A stretch of DNA of 64,000 nucleotides from Pseudorasbora parva (Eukaryota; Chordata; Actinopteri; Cypriniformes; Gobionidae), in assembly GCF_024679245.1 (NCBI RefSeq), contig NC_090177.1, positions 42,560,518-42,624,517 of the forward strand. Direction: 5' to 3'. The position numbers and the translations under genes are program-made. Numbering within the stretch: position 1 is the first letter of the stretch; every line of letters begins with the position of its first letter. Below are positions 35,401-44,718 of this stretch, in pieces. The notes under the pieces are model-generated. The model did not search any database, had not been told where the DNA came from, and worked only from the letters and a program-made list of their open reading frames with translations.

Positions 35401-35920
35401 CAGAGGTGGGACAAAGTCATTGTTATGCAAGTCACAAGTAAGTCTCAAGTCTTTGCCCTCGAGTCCCGAGTCAAGTCGAGTCAAAGATGAGTCAAGTCTC
35501 GAGTCGAGTCAGAAGTCAAAGCCAACAAGTCTCAAGTCGAGTCCAAGTCCTACCATTTTAGTTTCGAGTCACTTCAAGTCATCATTCCACAGAAAAATTA
35601 TACAAATCATGTATGTCTGTAAGATTTATATTTATTTAAACCTCTTTTTATACAATGACATTAAACAAATACAGTAAAAAAAAACAGAAATATTAGAACA
35701 ATGCACAGCGGCTTCAGTCCTGTATTGTGTTGACCTCATATTGCAAAACAGTGCAATTTTCAAATAGACATGGGTCCTTTTAGCCTAAACTTAGGACATT
35801 ATGGGAATATTGTTTAGCTTATTTTTGGCTTAATTTGGTTTACTTTAATAATTTAATTTATTCAATTATTTTGTTTTGCTATAATTTTTATGCCAGCTTG
35901 CCATGCCACCCCCCCCCTCC

Positions 35921-35969
<49 letters not shown>

Positions 35970-37656
35970 CTCAGCGTCCCCTCACGGCACCCATGGGTCC
36001 CGTCCCCACTTTGAAAAGCACTGCTATAAAGCATATGACTTCAGTTTCTGGAGGGAAAGGCCTTTCTTATGACTTTTGAAGCAGTGAAAATATTCTTAAT
36101 ATTGCATACACTGAAACTGAAATATTATCGTATACCGTAGTGTATAATAGACAATGAATATTAACACAACAACACTAATATGAGTAAAGAGTAGTTTCAA
36201 ATACAACATGTGAGGCTATAAGGGATTTTCTGACATCTGTTTCATATTCTTCTCAGGTATGAAGAATACCTAGAGGGGTGGGGGGCCCAAAACAAGCCCA
36301 ATATTATTACATTATTTATTATCATCAGTATAATTTATGATCAATAACTTATCAATAAATGAGCCTGCAACATTTTAAATTGAAATCTCTTGCAGTTTAA
36401 AATGCAAATACAGATGGGATTTTACAAAATTCTTCACGTTGCAATAAAGAGGTTTGGAGATGGAAAAAGAGAAAAAGTGACGTGAAGGTTAATTATGGTA
36501 ACTCCAGTCGGAGTTATTGCACACATATAAGGAGCACTGGTGAACATACACACTATAAACCATAAAAAGGATAAGCCCTGCATCTCAATGTGCAATCTTC
36601 TCTAAATAGTATTGAAAATTACTAATGTCACATAGCTACTATTTAGGATTATTATGCACTTTTTTACAGTCTATGATTGGGAGTTGGTGCCCAGGAAAAC
36701 ACTAAGAGTGCTGCAATATAGAGACATGTTTATAATAATATACATTCGAACCATACCTACTGTTGTTATTATTAGCAGCCTATACTTTTTTTTATTATTT
36801 ATTTTTATTTTTATAATAGCCAAATAATAATAGTCATAATAAATAGCCTACATTATAAAACATATTTTTAAGATTAAATTAGGTGGCTTACCTCCCTGTT
36901 TCCTCTCCATCTCTGTATATCTCTGCTGGATGCATTGTTTGTAAAAAAATAAAATAAAAAATAAAAAAATGTATTCGTCTATTTACGTCTATGAACTATC
37001 ATTACATTTACAACATCACATCACATGCCTGCACACTGAACGCGATTTTTCTTCAATGAGGGGAAGGAGGCGGGATGTATGAGGACGAATGAATACAGCA
37101 CTTGTATCGTTGCACTATGGCTATTAGCTGTGAGAAGACTGTGTCAGGCAATGTATTTGGACAAAACAGCGACCATAAATGTAAAGAAACGAAGTTGCTT
37201 GTCATATTTTCCTAACAAGCAACCACATTTTTTCAAATAAGCCCAAAAACCGCGACCCGCAACTCGAGATTTTTTTACCGCGACTTGCCAAAAAAAGAAG
37301 CCCAAAGTCACGTGTTATACGCGGTCTTGGTAGCTATGGATACTGTCGAATCAAACCAACGTGGGACTACAGTGATTGGATGTCGTGCTGGCAGCGCGCG
37401 TGCTGTCTGCATGCATACAGGTGCAGCTTTTTTTCACTGAGAGCAGCGCGGCCGTGTGAAAGAAAAATGGCCAAAAAGTAGCAAGTCTTCTCGAGTCATA
37501 AGGCTCAAGTCCAAGTGAAGTCACAAGTCATTGATGTTAAAGTCCAAGTCGAGTTGCAAGTCTTTGTACATTTTGTCGAGTCGAGTCCAAAGTCATCAAA
37601 TTCATGACTCGAGTCTGACTCGATTCCAAGTCACATGACTCGAGTCCACACCTCTG
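35401..37656. mobile_element. Non-autonomous hAT element, 2.26 kb, inside LINE B
   Basis: Left terminus CAGAGGTGGGACAAAGTCA and right terminus the complement of CAGAGGTGTGGACTC, flanked by the exact 8-bp duplication ACTCTTGG. Both ends carry many copies of AAGTC/GAGTC (AGTCAAGTCGAGTC style), the subterminal motif array expected for transposase binding. No transposase frame is present. A C-run then (CA)n tract lies at 35909-35966. Confidence 0.93.
35909..35966. repeat. C-run and (CA)n microsatellite
   Basis: A poly-C stretch of about 29 bp broken by one T, followed by about 28 bp of CA. Confidence 0.9.
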
Positions 37657-37664
37657 ACTCTTGG

Positions 37665-38495
37665 TATTTCTAACTGACTTGATCCTGCTGATCTGAGGGA
37701 TCTGTTGGGTTTGTATTTAATCAGCATAACTGCAATGTATTGAGGTCCTAGGTCATTGAGAGATTTATAAACAAGTAATAGTACTTTAAAATCGATCCTA
37801 GATGTAACTGGAAGCCAGTGTAAAGACCTGAGGACTGGTGTGATATGGTCATATTTTCTGGTTCTGCTCAGCGTTCTGTATGAGCTGCAGCTGTCTAATG
37901 GTCTTTTTGGGGAGGCCGGTGAGAAGGCCGTTACAATAGTCCACCCTACTGGTGATGAAAGCATGAACGAGTTTCTCTAAGTCTTGCCTGGAAACAAAGC
38001 ATCCAAGTCTTGCAATATTTTTCAGATGATAGTATGCTGATTTAGTTATTGCTTTGACATGACTACTGAAACTGGCTTGGTCTGACTCCAAAATCACTCC
38101 AAGATTCCTGACTTGATTTTTTGTTATCAGGCCTTTAGCCTCAAGATATGCGTTCACCTTGAGAATTTCATCTTTGTTTCCAAATGTAGTGATTTCGGTT
38201 TTGTCTTTGTTTAACTGAAGATAGTTTTTGCACATCCAGTTGTTAACTTCATCAATGCATTTGCACAGGGAGTCAATGGGGCTGTAGTCATTAGGTGACA
38301 GTGCTAAGTAGAGCTGTGTGTCGTCAGCATAGCTGTGGTAAGCAATATTGTTCTTTTTCATTATTTGGCTCAGTGGCAGCATATACAGGTTGAACAGGAG
38401 TGGTGCAAGAATGGACCCTTGTAGGACTCCGCATGTCATGGATGTCCACTCAGACTTATGGTCTCCTATACTCACATAATAACCTCTCCCTTCTA
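37665..38495 (-). pseudogene. LINE B reverse transcriptase central/C-terminal part
   Basis: Contains the SMTCGVLQGSILAPLLFNLYM block, the catalytic loop in [12 protein letters not shown], the thumb-like block KNYLQLNKDKTEI, VRNLGVILE, and the C-terminal TRVDYCNGLLTGLPKK and RSLHWLPV segments. A frameshift lies near 37850, where the two overlapping frames meet. In life the RT copies LINE RNA at a nicked target. Here it is split and shifted. Confidence 0.88.
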
Positions 38496-38711
38496 GGGAG
38501 TGCTGAATTATTAGGCAAATGAGTATTTTGACCACATCATCCTCGTTATGCATGTTGTCTTACTCCAAGCTGTATAGGCTGGAAAGCCTACTACCAGTTA
38601 AGCATATTAGGTGATGTGCATCTCTGTAATGAGAAGGGGTGTGGTCTAATGACATCAATACCCTATATCAGGTGTGCATAATTATTAGGCAACTTCCTTT
38701 CCTTTGGCAAA

Positions 38712-39748
38712 ATGGGTCAAAAGAAGGACTTGACAGGCTCAGAAAAGTCAAAAATAGTGAGATATATTGCAGAGGGATGCAGCAGTCTTAAAATAGCCAA
38801 GCTTCTGAAGCGTGATCATCGAACAATCAAGCGTTTCATTCAAAATAGTCAACAGGGTCGCAAGAAGCATGTGGAAAAACCAAGGCGCAAAATAACTGCC
38901 TGTGAACTGAGAAAAGTCAAGCGTGCAGCTGCCAAGATGCCACTTGCCACCAGTTTGGCCATATTTCAGAGCTGCAACATCACTGGAGTGCCCAAAAGCA
39001 CAAGGTGTGCAATACTCAGAGACATGGCCAAGGTAAGAAAGGCAGAAAGTCGACCACCACTGAACAAGACACACAAGCTGAAACGTCAAGACTGGGCCAA
39101 GAAATATCTCAAGACTGATTTTTCTAAGGTTTTATGGACTGATGAAATGAGAGTGAGTCTTGATGGGCCAGATGGATGGGCCCGTGGCTGGATTGGTAAA
39201 GGGCAGAGAGCTCCAGTCCGACTCAGACGCCAGCAAGGTGGAGGTGGAGTACTGGTTTGGGCTGGTATCATCAAAGATGAGCTTGTGGGGCCTTTTCGGG
39301 TTGAGGATGGAGTCAAGCTCAACTCCCAGTCCTTCTGCCAGTTTCTGGAAGACACCTTCTTCAAGCAGTGGTACAGGAAGAAATCTGCATCCTTCAAGAA
39401 AAACATGATTTTCATGCAGGACAATGCTCCATCACACGCATGCTCCATCACACGCGTACTCCCAAGTACTCCACAGCGTGGCTGGCAAGAAAGGGTATAA
39501 AAGAAGAAAATCTAATGATATGGCCTCCTTGTTCACCTGATCTGAACCCCATTGAGAACCTGTGGTCCATCATCAAATGAGCGATTTACAAGGAGGGAAA
39601 ACAGTACACCTCTCTGAACAGTGTCTGGGAGGCTGTGGTTGCTGATGCACGCAATGTTGATGGTGAACAGATCAAAACACTGACAGAATCCATGGATGGC
39701 AGGCTTTTGAGTGTCCTTGCAAAGAAAGGTGGCTATATTGGTCACTGA
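38712..39748 (+). pseudogene. Tc1-like transposase, frameshifted and with a nonsense codon
   Basis: The start is ATG 38712 (MGQKKDLTGSEKSKIVRYIA). Two helix-turn-helix modules form the N-terminal DNA-binding region (residues about 1-110: SLKIAKLLKRDHRTIKRFI, then the VPKSTRCAILRDM block). The catalytic domain has its first Asp in LWTDEMRVS (about 143), the glycine-rich RQQGGGGVLVWAG box, and the second Asp in IFMQDNAPSHA (about 237). The frame then breaks at 39440-39463. The last block, PPCSPDLNPIENLW with the catalytic Glu, is in another frame and is followed by TGA at 39578-39580. Downstream homologous codons continue to about 39748. Inactive, but young in appearance. Confidence 0.9.
39424..39472 (+). 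repeat. 16-bp tandem duplication at the transposase frameshift
   Basis: ATGCTCCATCACACGC is at 39424-39439 and again at 39440-39455, followed by GTACTCC at 39456-39462 and 39466-39472. Together these insert extra bases between the second Asp block and the PDLNP block and shift the frame. Confidence 0.9.
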
Positions 39749-40065
39749 TTTGTTTTTGTTTGGTTTTTGAATGTCAGAAATGTATATTTGTGAATGTTGA
39801 GATGTTATAATGGTTTCACTGGTAAAAATAAATAATTGAAATGGGTATAAATTAGTTTTTTGTTAAGTTGCCTAATAATTATGCACAGTAATAGTCACCT
39901 GCACACACAGATATCCCCTAAAATAGCTAAAACTAAAAACTAAAACGTCCAAAAATATTCAGCTTTGATATTAATGAGTTTTTTGTGTTCATTGAGAACA
40001 TGGTTGTTGTTCAATAATAAAATTAATCCTCAAAAATACAACTTGCCTAATAATTCTGCACTCCC

Positions 40066-40612
40066 ATGATCTGAACCATCTGAGGACCGTCCCAGAAAGC
40101 CTGACCCAGTTTTCCAGCCTGTCTAGAAGTATGTTGTGGTCAACAGTGTCGAATGCAGCACTGAGGTCGTGTAGAACCAGAATTGATGTTTTGCCTGTAT
40201 CAGTGTTTAAGCGAATATCATTTATAATCTTTATGAGCGCTGTCTCTGTGCTGTGATGCAGTCGGAAACCAGATTGAAAATTGTCAAAGAATCCGTTTGA
40301 GTTTAAGAATGGGTTTAGTTGATTGAAAACAACTTTTTCAATGATTTTGCCTATGACGGAGAGATATGAGATTGGTCTGTAGTTGCTCAGTATGGAGTTA
40401 TCCAGATTTCTCTTTTTCAGAAGAGGCTTAACTATTGCAGTTTTAAGGGCAGTTGGGAAAAGTCCCATAGAGAAGTGAAGAGTTCACCACTTCTAGGAGA
40501 TCTGTTTCCAAACAGTTAAAGACACTTTTGAAAAAAGAAGTGGGGAGTGTGTCAAGGGCACAGGTTGATGTTTTAAGATGCTGTACTGTGTCTTCTAAAA
40601 TGTTACGCATGA
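40066..40612 (-). pseudogene. LINE B RT N-terminal part
   Basis: Visible blocks are [53 protein letters not shown] and the motif A aspartate in [20 protein letters not shown]. It connects across the Tc1 insertion to the 37665-38495 segment. Similarity fades at about 40612, where the LINE is 5'-truncated. Confidence 0.87.
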
Positions 40613-41035
40613 GGCGGCTGCTGATTGCGCTGGGATTATAGGCTTTAGCTTCATATAGCGAATATAACCCGCAAATGCATTCTGCAGTCCCCTTTTTCTT
40701 GTTCTCTCAGATATTTTACCTGTTCGCCATAAATGACTAATTACTCCTCTAAAAATGTTTGACACCGGTGCCAGGCGCGAAAGCTTAACAGGCGTAGCAA
40801 CAGTAACTAAGAAGGGCGGGGCTTAGTGAAGGGTCAATTAAAAAAGACTGTGCATATGCATTTAGATTATTTATGTTTTTGTTTTTATTTTCATCTTTTT
40901 CTCTGAAAAGTGTCACGGTTGTAATTTTTCTCCAAGGATGTAATCATGTCTTGAACATCATGGGGATCAGTGATCAGTTTTTTTTTTTGTTTTGTTTTTT
41001 TTGGTAACACCTTTTTTTGTTTTTTTGTTTTAGTA
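40613..41035. other. Non-coding DNA with a dispersed repeat
   Basis: Contains the 40745-40835 copy of the repeat seen inverted at 29262-29355, and T-rich homopolymer runs at 40980-41030. No gene. Confidence 0.45.
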
Positions 41036-41261
41036 ACAATATGCATTAATTCATGCTTAACTAATGCACAGATAATCATGAGTTAATATAATGGTGAACT
41101 AACACATTAATGATTACTACATCAGCAACTAATGAAGATTCATCATGATTAATAGATTAAGGAATCATTAAATTGTTATTAGTTAAATATGTCATAATGT
41201 ATTCATTCCTTAATAACATATTAACTAATAATGCAAATTAATGTGTTCATTGCCACAAGGG
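41036..41261. repeat. MITE-like AT-rich repeat
   Basis: Shares TAATGCACAGATAATCATG and neighbouring blocks with the complement of 7421-7590. It adjoins the fold-back element to its right and may be part of the same mobile unit. Confidence 0.45.
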
Positions 41262-41540
41262 CTCAAAGCCATGCATTTCAACTTCCAGTTGTCTGCTTTA
41301 ATTAATCATTAGCTAATGATTTATAAAGGTTTCATTTTGTTATGACTTTACTTGTTGGGGCACATGACTATTAACTAATTCAAAATTAATTTAAAACCCA
41401 TAACCACAATTACTAAATCAATTAGTTAATAGTCATGTGCCCCAACAAGTAAAGTCATAACAAAACGATACCTTTATAAATCATTAGCTAATGATTAATT
41501 AAAGCAGACAACTGGAAGTTGAAAGCCATGGCTTTCAGTT
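41262..41540. mobile_element. Fold-back element, arms about 130 bp
   Basis: Arms about 41262-41396 and 41405-41540 are near-perfect inverted copies: AACTTCCAGTTGTCTGCTTT, GATTTATAAAGGT and TTGTTGGGGCACATGACTAT all recur as complements. The loop is under 15 bp, so single strands would form a long hairpin. It borders the truncated 3' edge of LINE A2. Non-coding. Confidence 0.85.
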
Positions 41541-41917
41541 TCAGTTTTATCTGAATTGAGTTGCAGGAAATTACTATTCATCCAATTTTTTATATAGGCT
41601 ATGCATTCTGTTAATCTTGTGAATTGGTAGGTTTCGTCAGGGCGTGGGGAAATATAGAGCTGAGTATCGTCAGCATAACAATGAAAACTAACGCCATGCT
41701 TCCTAATGATATCTCCCAGTGGCAGCATATACAGGGTGAAGAGCAGCGGTCCTAACACTGAGCCTTGCGGTACCCCATACTGAACTTGTGATCGGTGTGA
41801 CATCTCTTCATTTACTACAAACTGATAACGTTCAGATAAGTACGATTTAAACCATGCCAAAGCAGTTCCACTAATGCCAACATAATTTTCGATTCTATTC
41901 AAAAGAATATTGTGATC
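41541..41917 (-). pseudogene. LINE A2 RT fragment (3' side of the gypsy insertion)
   Basis: Encodes [51 protein letters not shown] (catalytic YADD) and [10 protein letters not shown]. It is the same LINE family as 3457-6935, to which it is very close. It is cut at 41918-41921 by the gypsy array and resumes at 57443. The 3' end is lost at the fold-back element. Confidence 0.88.
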
Positions 41918-41921
41918 GATG
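41918..41921. repeat. Target-site duplication GATG (left)
   Basis: GATG borders the first LTR and recurs at 57439-57442 after the third LTR. It appears nowhere at the inner junctions, so the whole three-LTR array behaves as one insertion. Confidence 0.88.
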
Positions 41922-42014
41922 TGTAGTAGTAGGGGGTTTTACGATTTATTTATTTTCTTCCGCGTTCATTATCCTTTATATGAGACTGGGTGCGCATGAT
42001 AATTAGGGCCAGTG

Positions 42015-42022
42015 TATTTAAA
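42015..42022 (+). promoter_or_regulatory. TATA-like box, gypsy LTR 1
   Basis: TATTTAAA about 93 bp into the LTR; the same box recurs in LTR 2 (near 49048) and LTR 3 (near 56080). Transcription would start near 42045. Confidence 0.55.
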
Positions 42023-42802
42023 TGTGTAGACAGGAAACCTTCGAACGTAGATTGTCATACCCGCCCCTCTTCCGGTTATCGGTGTCACTAGAGTGGAGGT
42101 AGGTGACGGAGGTGATGTACGGCTCTGCGTGGTTGTAAAGTTGTTAAAGTATGTTTCCTTGTCTCTGAAGTGATCGCTGTAGTCGTCTCAGTGACGTGCC
42201 CTGGGAGTTGCGTTAAGCGCTCATTGAAAGCTTTAAGGTACGTCGGCGATCACCGTTGTGGTGCGGGTTTTTTTATTGTTAGTTGGGTTTAATGGGGGTT
42301 ATTGTGTGTTTTTAACAGGACATTCGCGAGTGTATCCTGACATCAGGGGTATGTATGAACTAGTGAATGCTCGTATTACAGAAGTAAATTTGATTGACTT
42401 GGAGTAAATCTTTGCTTGATGGTTATGTTTTGTTTTGCAGTCTCATGTGTACCACGTGATGGTAAACCCAGGTCGTGCTGCTGTTTTTCGTGATTAGATG
42501 TTTGGGTGTTTGTTGTGAATTGTTTTCATAATTTTAGTAATCTCTGTATTTCGTTTTTCTTTCTTTATTAGTGTGGTTTGTTATATTTGTATTGTAGTTT
42601 GGCCATTGCGACCAGGACCATAAGTTGTGTTGTATTCAACAGCGGATGTGCCATCTCCCTCATTGATAGCTTTGTGGTCCTATAGTGCTGCTGAGGTTGG
42701 AGGGATTTTATCCATGTACCAGCTGATTTGGTCTATTATCAGAATTTTGATTTGTTTTGTATATTTGCACTGTACTAATTTTTCTTTCCTTTCTTTTTCA
42801 AG

Positions 42803-42954
42803 TCAAGGGAGCACGCCGAGGGGGAAGGCTAGTCACCTGGGTGAAACACATTTGCTGTGAGTTTGATGCACCAGGGTTGGCACCTCTTGTTTTTGTTTGC
42901 TGTGCACACATAAGGGGTGGAACACTTATTTACAGCTAGGTTGCCGCCCCTGAG
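42803..42954 (+). promoter_or_regulatory. Candidate 5' UTR exon inside the LTR
   Basis: Bounded by a strong acceptor (CCTTTCTTTTTCAAG, ends 42802) and a strong donor (CCTGAG/GTAAGC, GT at 42955). The matching acceptor is CTTCACAG ending at 43633, two bases before the gag ATG, after a pyrimidine tract of about 70 nt. Further upstream there are an AAG/GTACGT donor (42238), a TTTTTAACAG acceptor (42318) and a TTTTGTTTTGCAG acceptor (42440). Confidence 0.45.
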
Positions 42955-43214
42955 GTAAGCTCTAGGCTTGTTTTCTTTTTCTTTTTTTTCTTTTCATTTA
43001 TTTCTTTTTGTTAATGTATTTATTTGGTGCAAACAGTGCATTGGTTTTTGTGTTCATTTATTTGATCTGATGCAGTATCTAAATCAGGCATGATTGGAGG
43101 AGTCTTTTTCTATCCATGAGCATTGATATGTTTAGTATTGTTACAATAAATGTGCTAGTGATTTATACCATGATTAAACGATGCAAGTGAAACATTTTAA
43201 CTTTCTGTCTTTTA

Positions 43215-43220
43215 AATAAA
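43215..43220 (+). terminator. Poly(A) signal in gypsy LTR 1
   Basis: AATAAA in TTTTAAATAAAACTC, with another at 43145-43150. In the 3'-most LTR these would end transcription. In the 5' LTR both lie inside the predicted intron 42955-43633. Confidence 0.55.
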
Positions 43221-43315
43221 ACTCTTCATTGGTTTATTGGATGACCCAACTCTGTCTTTTCACTGCACCACCGACCTGTGTTCCTTTCTTATTTCCTTGG
43301 GTGTAATTCCCAAGG

Positions 43316-43327
43316 TGGCGTAGTCAG
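43316..43327 (+). other. PBS-like motif inside LTR, next to a hairpin
   Basis: TGGCGTAGTCAG follows directly on the hairpin 43295-43315. It resembles the true PBS TGGCGCAGTCGG 61 bp downstream. It is repeated in all three LTRs. Confidence 0.5.
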
Positions 43328-43376
43328 TGATATCTGGATTATACTATATAATACTGTATTACGGCCGGTTACAAAC

Positions 43377-43393
43377 TGGCGCAGTCGGCAGGG
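43377..43393 (+). other. Primer-binding site, tRNA-Ser type (unit 1)
   Basis: TGGCGCAGTCGGCAGGG begins 3 nt after the LTR. From memory of vertebrate tRNA-Ser(AGA), whose 3' end including CCA would complement TGGCGTAGTCGGCAGG, the match is 15 of 16. Minus-strand DNA synthesis would start here. Confidence 0.7.
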
Positions 43394-43635
43394 TGGTTGC
43401 ATTGTAAAAGCAGAGACGAGTATTCTGTAATTTTCTATTGTTCAACATTTTGTTTAGTTTTTTTTTCTTGTGTGTATATTTTTTTTTGAAAAACAGCAGC
43501 CGACTCTGGTTCTGAGGTGATGTTCAAGCCCTGGACTAATTGAGGTCCCTTCTGAACGAACGACTCCCCGTTTTTTTTTTTTTTTTCTTTTCTCTCCTTC
43601 TGTGTTCTTTTTTTTCTTTTTTTTTCTTCACAGTC

Positions 43636-44718
43636 ATGGAGGATGAGCTGACACAACTTAGAGACATGGTGCTACAACTGAGAGCCGAAAATGAACGTTT
43701 GCGCCAGGAACCGTTGGCAACTGGTTCTATACCGGCCCTCTGTGACAATTCTGCAGCCAGGCCATCTACAAGTACGGATGCGGAAGGTATTAGCACTGCT
43801 ACCGAGAGACTTGTTCTTATCCCACGGGATAGAAAGTGTCCTATGTTCCGAGGTAACTCCGGTATGAACATTGACGAGTGGGTTGAGGAGGCACGCGCAT
43901 GTATGCGAGCCCGTCATCTGTCTCCTGTCGACCAAGCGTTCTTTTTGGTTGATCACTTGGAAGGTGAGGCCAGGGATGAAATTAAATATCGTTCAGATGC
44001 AGAGCGGAGAGATCCAGAAACTGTGATTAAAATCTTGCAAGAATTGTATGGCTGTTGTCAATCGTATGTTACTTTGCAAGAGGCTTTCTTTTCCAGGAAA
44101 CAGCAAGAGGGGGAGAGTCTTCTAGAGTTTTCTTTGGCTCTGATGCGTCTTCTGCACCTGGTAAAACGTGTTGCACCAGCGGGCATGTTGAACTTTGAGG
44201 TACTGTTACGTGACCAGTTTATTGAGCATGTGTCTGATTGTTCCCTCCGCCGCATGCTAAAGCAAATGGCACGTAGTCAACCTACAGTCACTCTGTTGGA
44301 TGTCAGAGGGGAGGCCATTAGGTGGGAACGGGAGGGCATGCCGGGGGGGACTCGAGGTCGTAGTCACTCTGTTCCATCGGCCTATGGCCTACAGTATGGG
44401 GTTCAAGGGGGTACCTCCACTATGTTGGGTGATGGTTCATTAGGTGCAGAACTGGGGGATCTTAAAGCTATTTTGAAACAACAACAAGATCAGCTTAACC
44501 AGTTAACCCAAAGTGTCACCCTACTCCAGAACAACCAAAGGCAGGCTAGATCGTCCCGTGATGGCCCCGTAATTTGTAGGAGATGTCAGCGTCCGGGACA
44601 CTTTGCAAGGGAGTGTGATGGTGCAAGGGTTCCTTTTCGCCCCCGGTCTAATTCTGTAGCTTTATCTTCCCCATCTAGGGCTGGACCATCAGCCTCCCAA
44701 CATGGGTCGGAAAACTAA
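43636..44718 (+). CDS. gag: Gag polyprotein, gypsy array unit 1
   Basis: 360 residues. A short leucine-zipper-like N-terminus (LTQLRDMVLQLRAENERLRQ, residues about 4-23) is followed by a Ser/Thr-rich linker. A retrotransposon Gag capsid region covers about 65-240 (MFRGNSGMNIDEWVEEAR through QFIEHVSDCSLRRMLKQMAR). A Gln-rich coiled segment lies near 280-305 (LKAILKQQQDQLNQLTQ) and a CCHC zinc knuckle CRRCQRPGHFAREC at about 315-328. This ATG is preferred over an upstream in-frame one (43540) that would prepend a poly-Phe/Ser stretch encoded by the splice-acceptor pyrimidine tract. The capsid block is of the kind from which PNMA-family genes are thought to derive (inference). The stop TAA overlaps the pol ATG. 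Confidence 0.92.
   Translation: MEDELTQLRDMVLQLRAENERLRQEPLATGSIPALCDNSAARPSTSTDAEGISTATERLVLIPRDRKCPMFRGNSGMNIDEWVEEARACMRARHLSPVDQAFFLVDHLEGEARDEIKYRSDAERRDPETVIKILQELYGCCQSYVTLQEAFFSRKQQEGESLLEFSLALMRLLHLVKRVAPAGMLNFEVLLRDQFIEHVSDCSLRRMLKQMARSQPTVTLLDVRGEAIRWEREGMPGGTRGRSHSVPSAYGLQYGVQGGTSTMLGDGSLGAELGDLKAILKQQQDQLNQLTQSVTLLQNNQRQARSSRDGPVICRRCQRPGHFARECDGARVPFRPRSNSVALSSPSRAGPSASQHGSEN

Larger units (their letters stand above)
38496..40065 (+). mobile_element. Tc1-like transposon with IR/DR ends, inside LINE B
   Basis: Outer ends are GGGAGTGCTGAATTATTAGG at the left and the complement of GGGAGTGCAGAATTATTAGG at the right. A second, inner copy of the motif (TGCATAATTATTAGGCAACT) lies at 38673-38694, with its complement at 39866-39886. 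Each terminal repeat therefore carries two direct repeats, the IR/DR arrangement known from Sleeping Beauty-type Tc1 elements. TA precedes the left end (38494-38495). The right flank begins ATGATC, so the second TA has apparently lost its T. The transposase gene inside is broken. Confidence 0.9.
34993..40612 (-). mobile_element. LINE B: L2/CR1-like LINE split by two DNA transposons
   Basis: Minus-strand LINE whose 3' end is at about 34993: AAATAAACTTGACTTGCC followed by TTGCCTT, a (TTGCC)n tail. Pieces in element order are 40612-40066, 38495-37665 and 35400-34993. The gaps are a Tc1-like element and a hAT element that drop cleanly into the RT frame. The 5' end is truncated near 40612 inside the region upstream of the RT fingers. 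Confidence 0.87.
41922..43373 (+). repeat. LTR 1 (5') of the gypsy array
   Basis: TGTAGTAG...CGGTTACA, 1452 bp. TATTTAAA at 42015-42022 is a likely promoter box, so U3 is only about 120 bp and R/U5 is long. AATAAA signals lie at 43145-43150 and 43215-43220. A hairpin (CCTTGGG/CCCAAGG, 43295-43315) and several splice-like sites lie inside. Confidence 0.95.

Noticed and set aside
35401..35484. LINE B RT frame extending past 35400
   Set aside because: The codons beyond 35400 lie in the hAT terminus; the homologous LINE sequence resumes at 37665.
42627..42939. Small frames of 60-77 codons in each gypsy LTR
   Set aside because: Present in all three LTRs but without domains; the region is better explained as a non-coding leader with splice-like sites.
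43540..43635. N-terminal extension of Gag unit 1 from an upstream ATG
   Set aside because: It would encode a poly-Phe/Ser stretch from the pyrimidine tract, and the 1-T shorter tract in unit 2 puts it out of frame.
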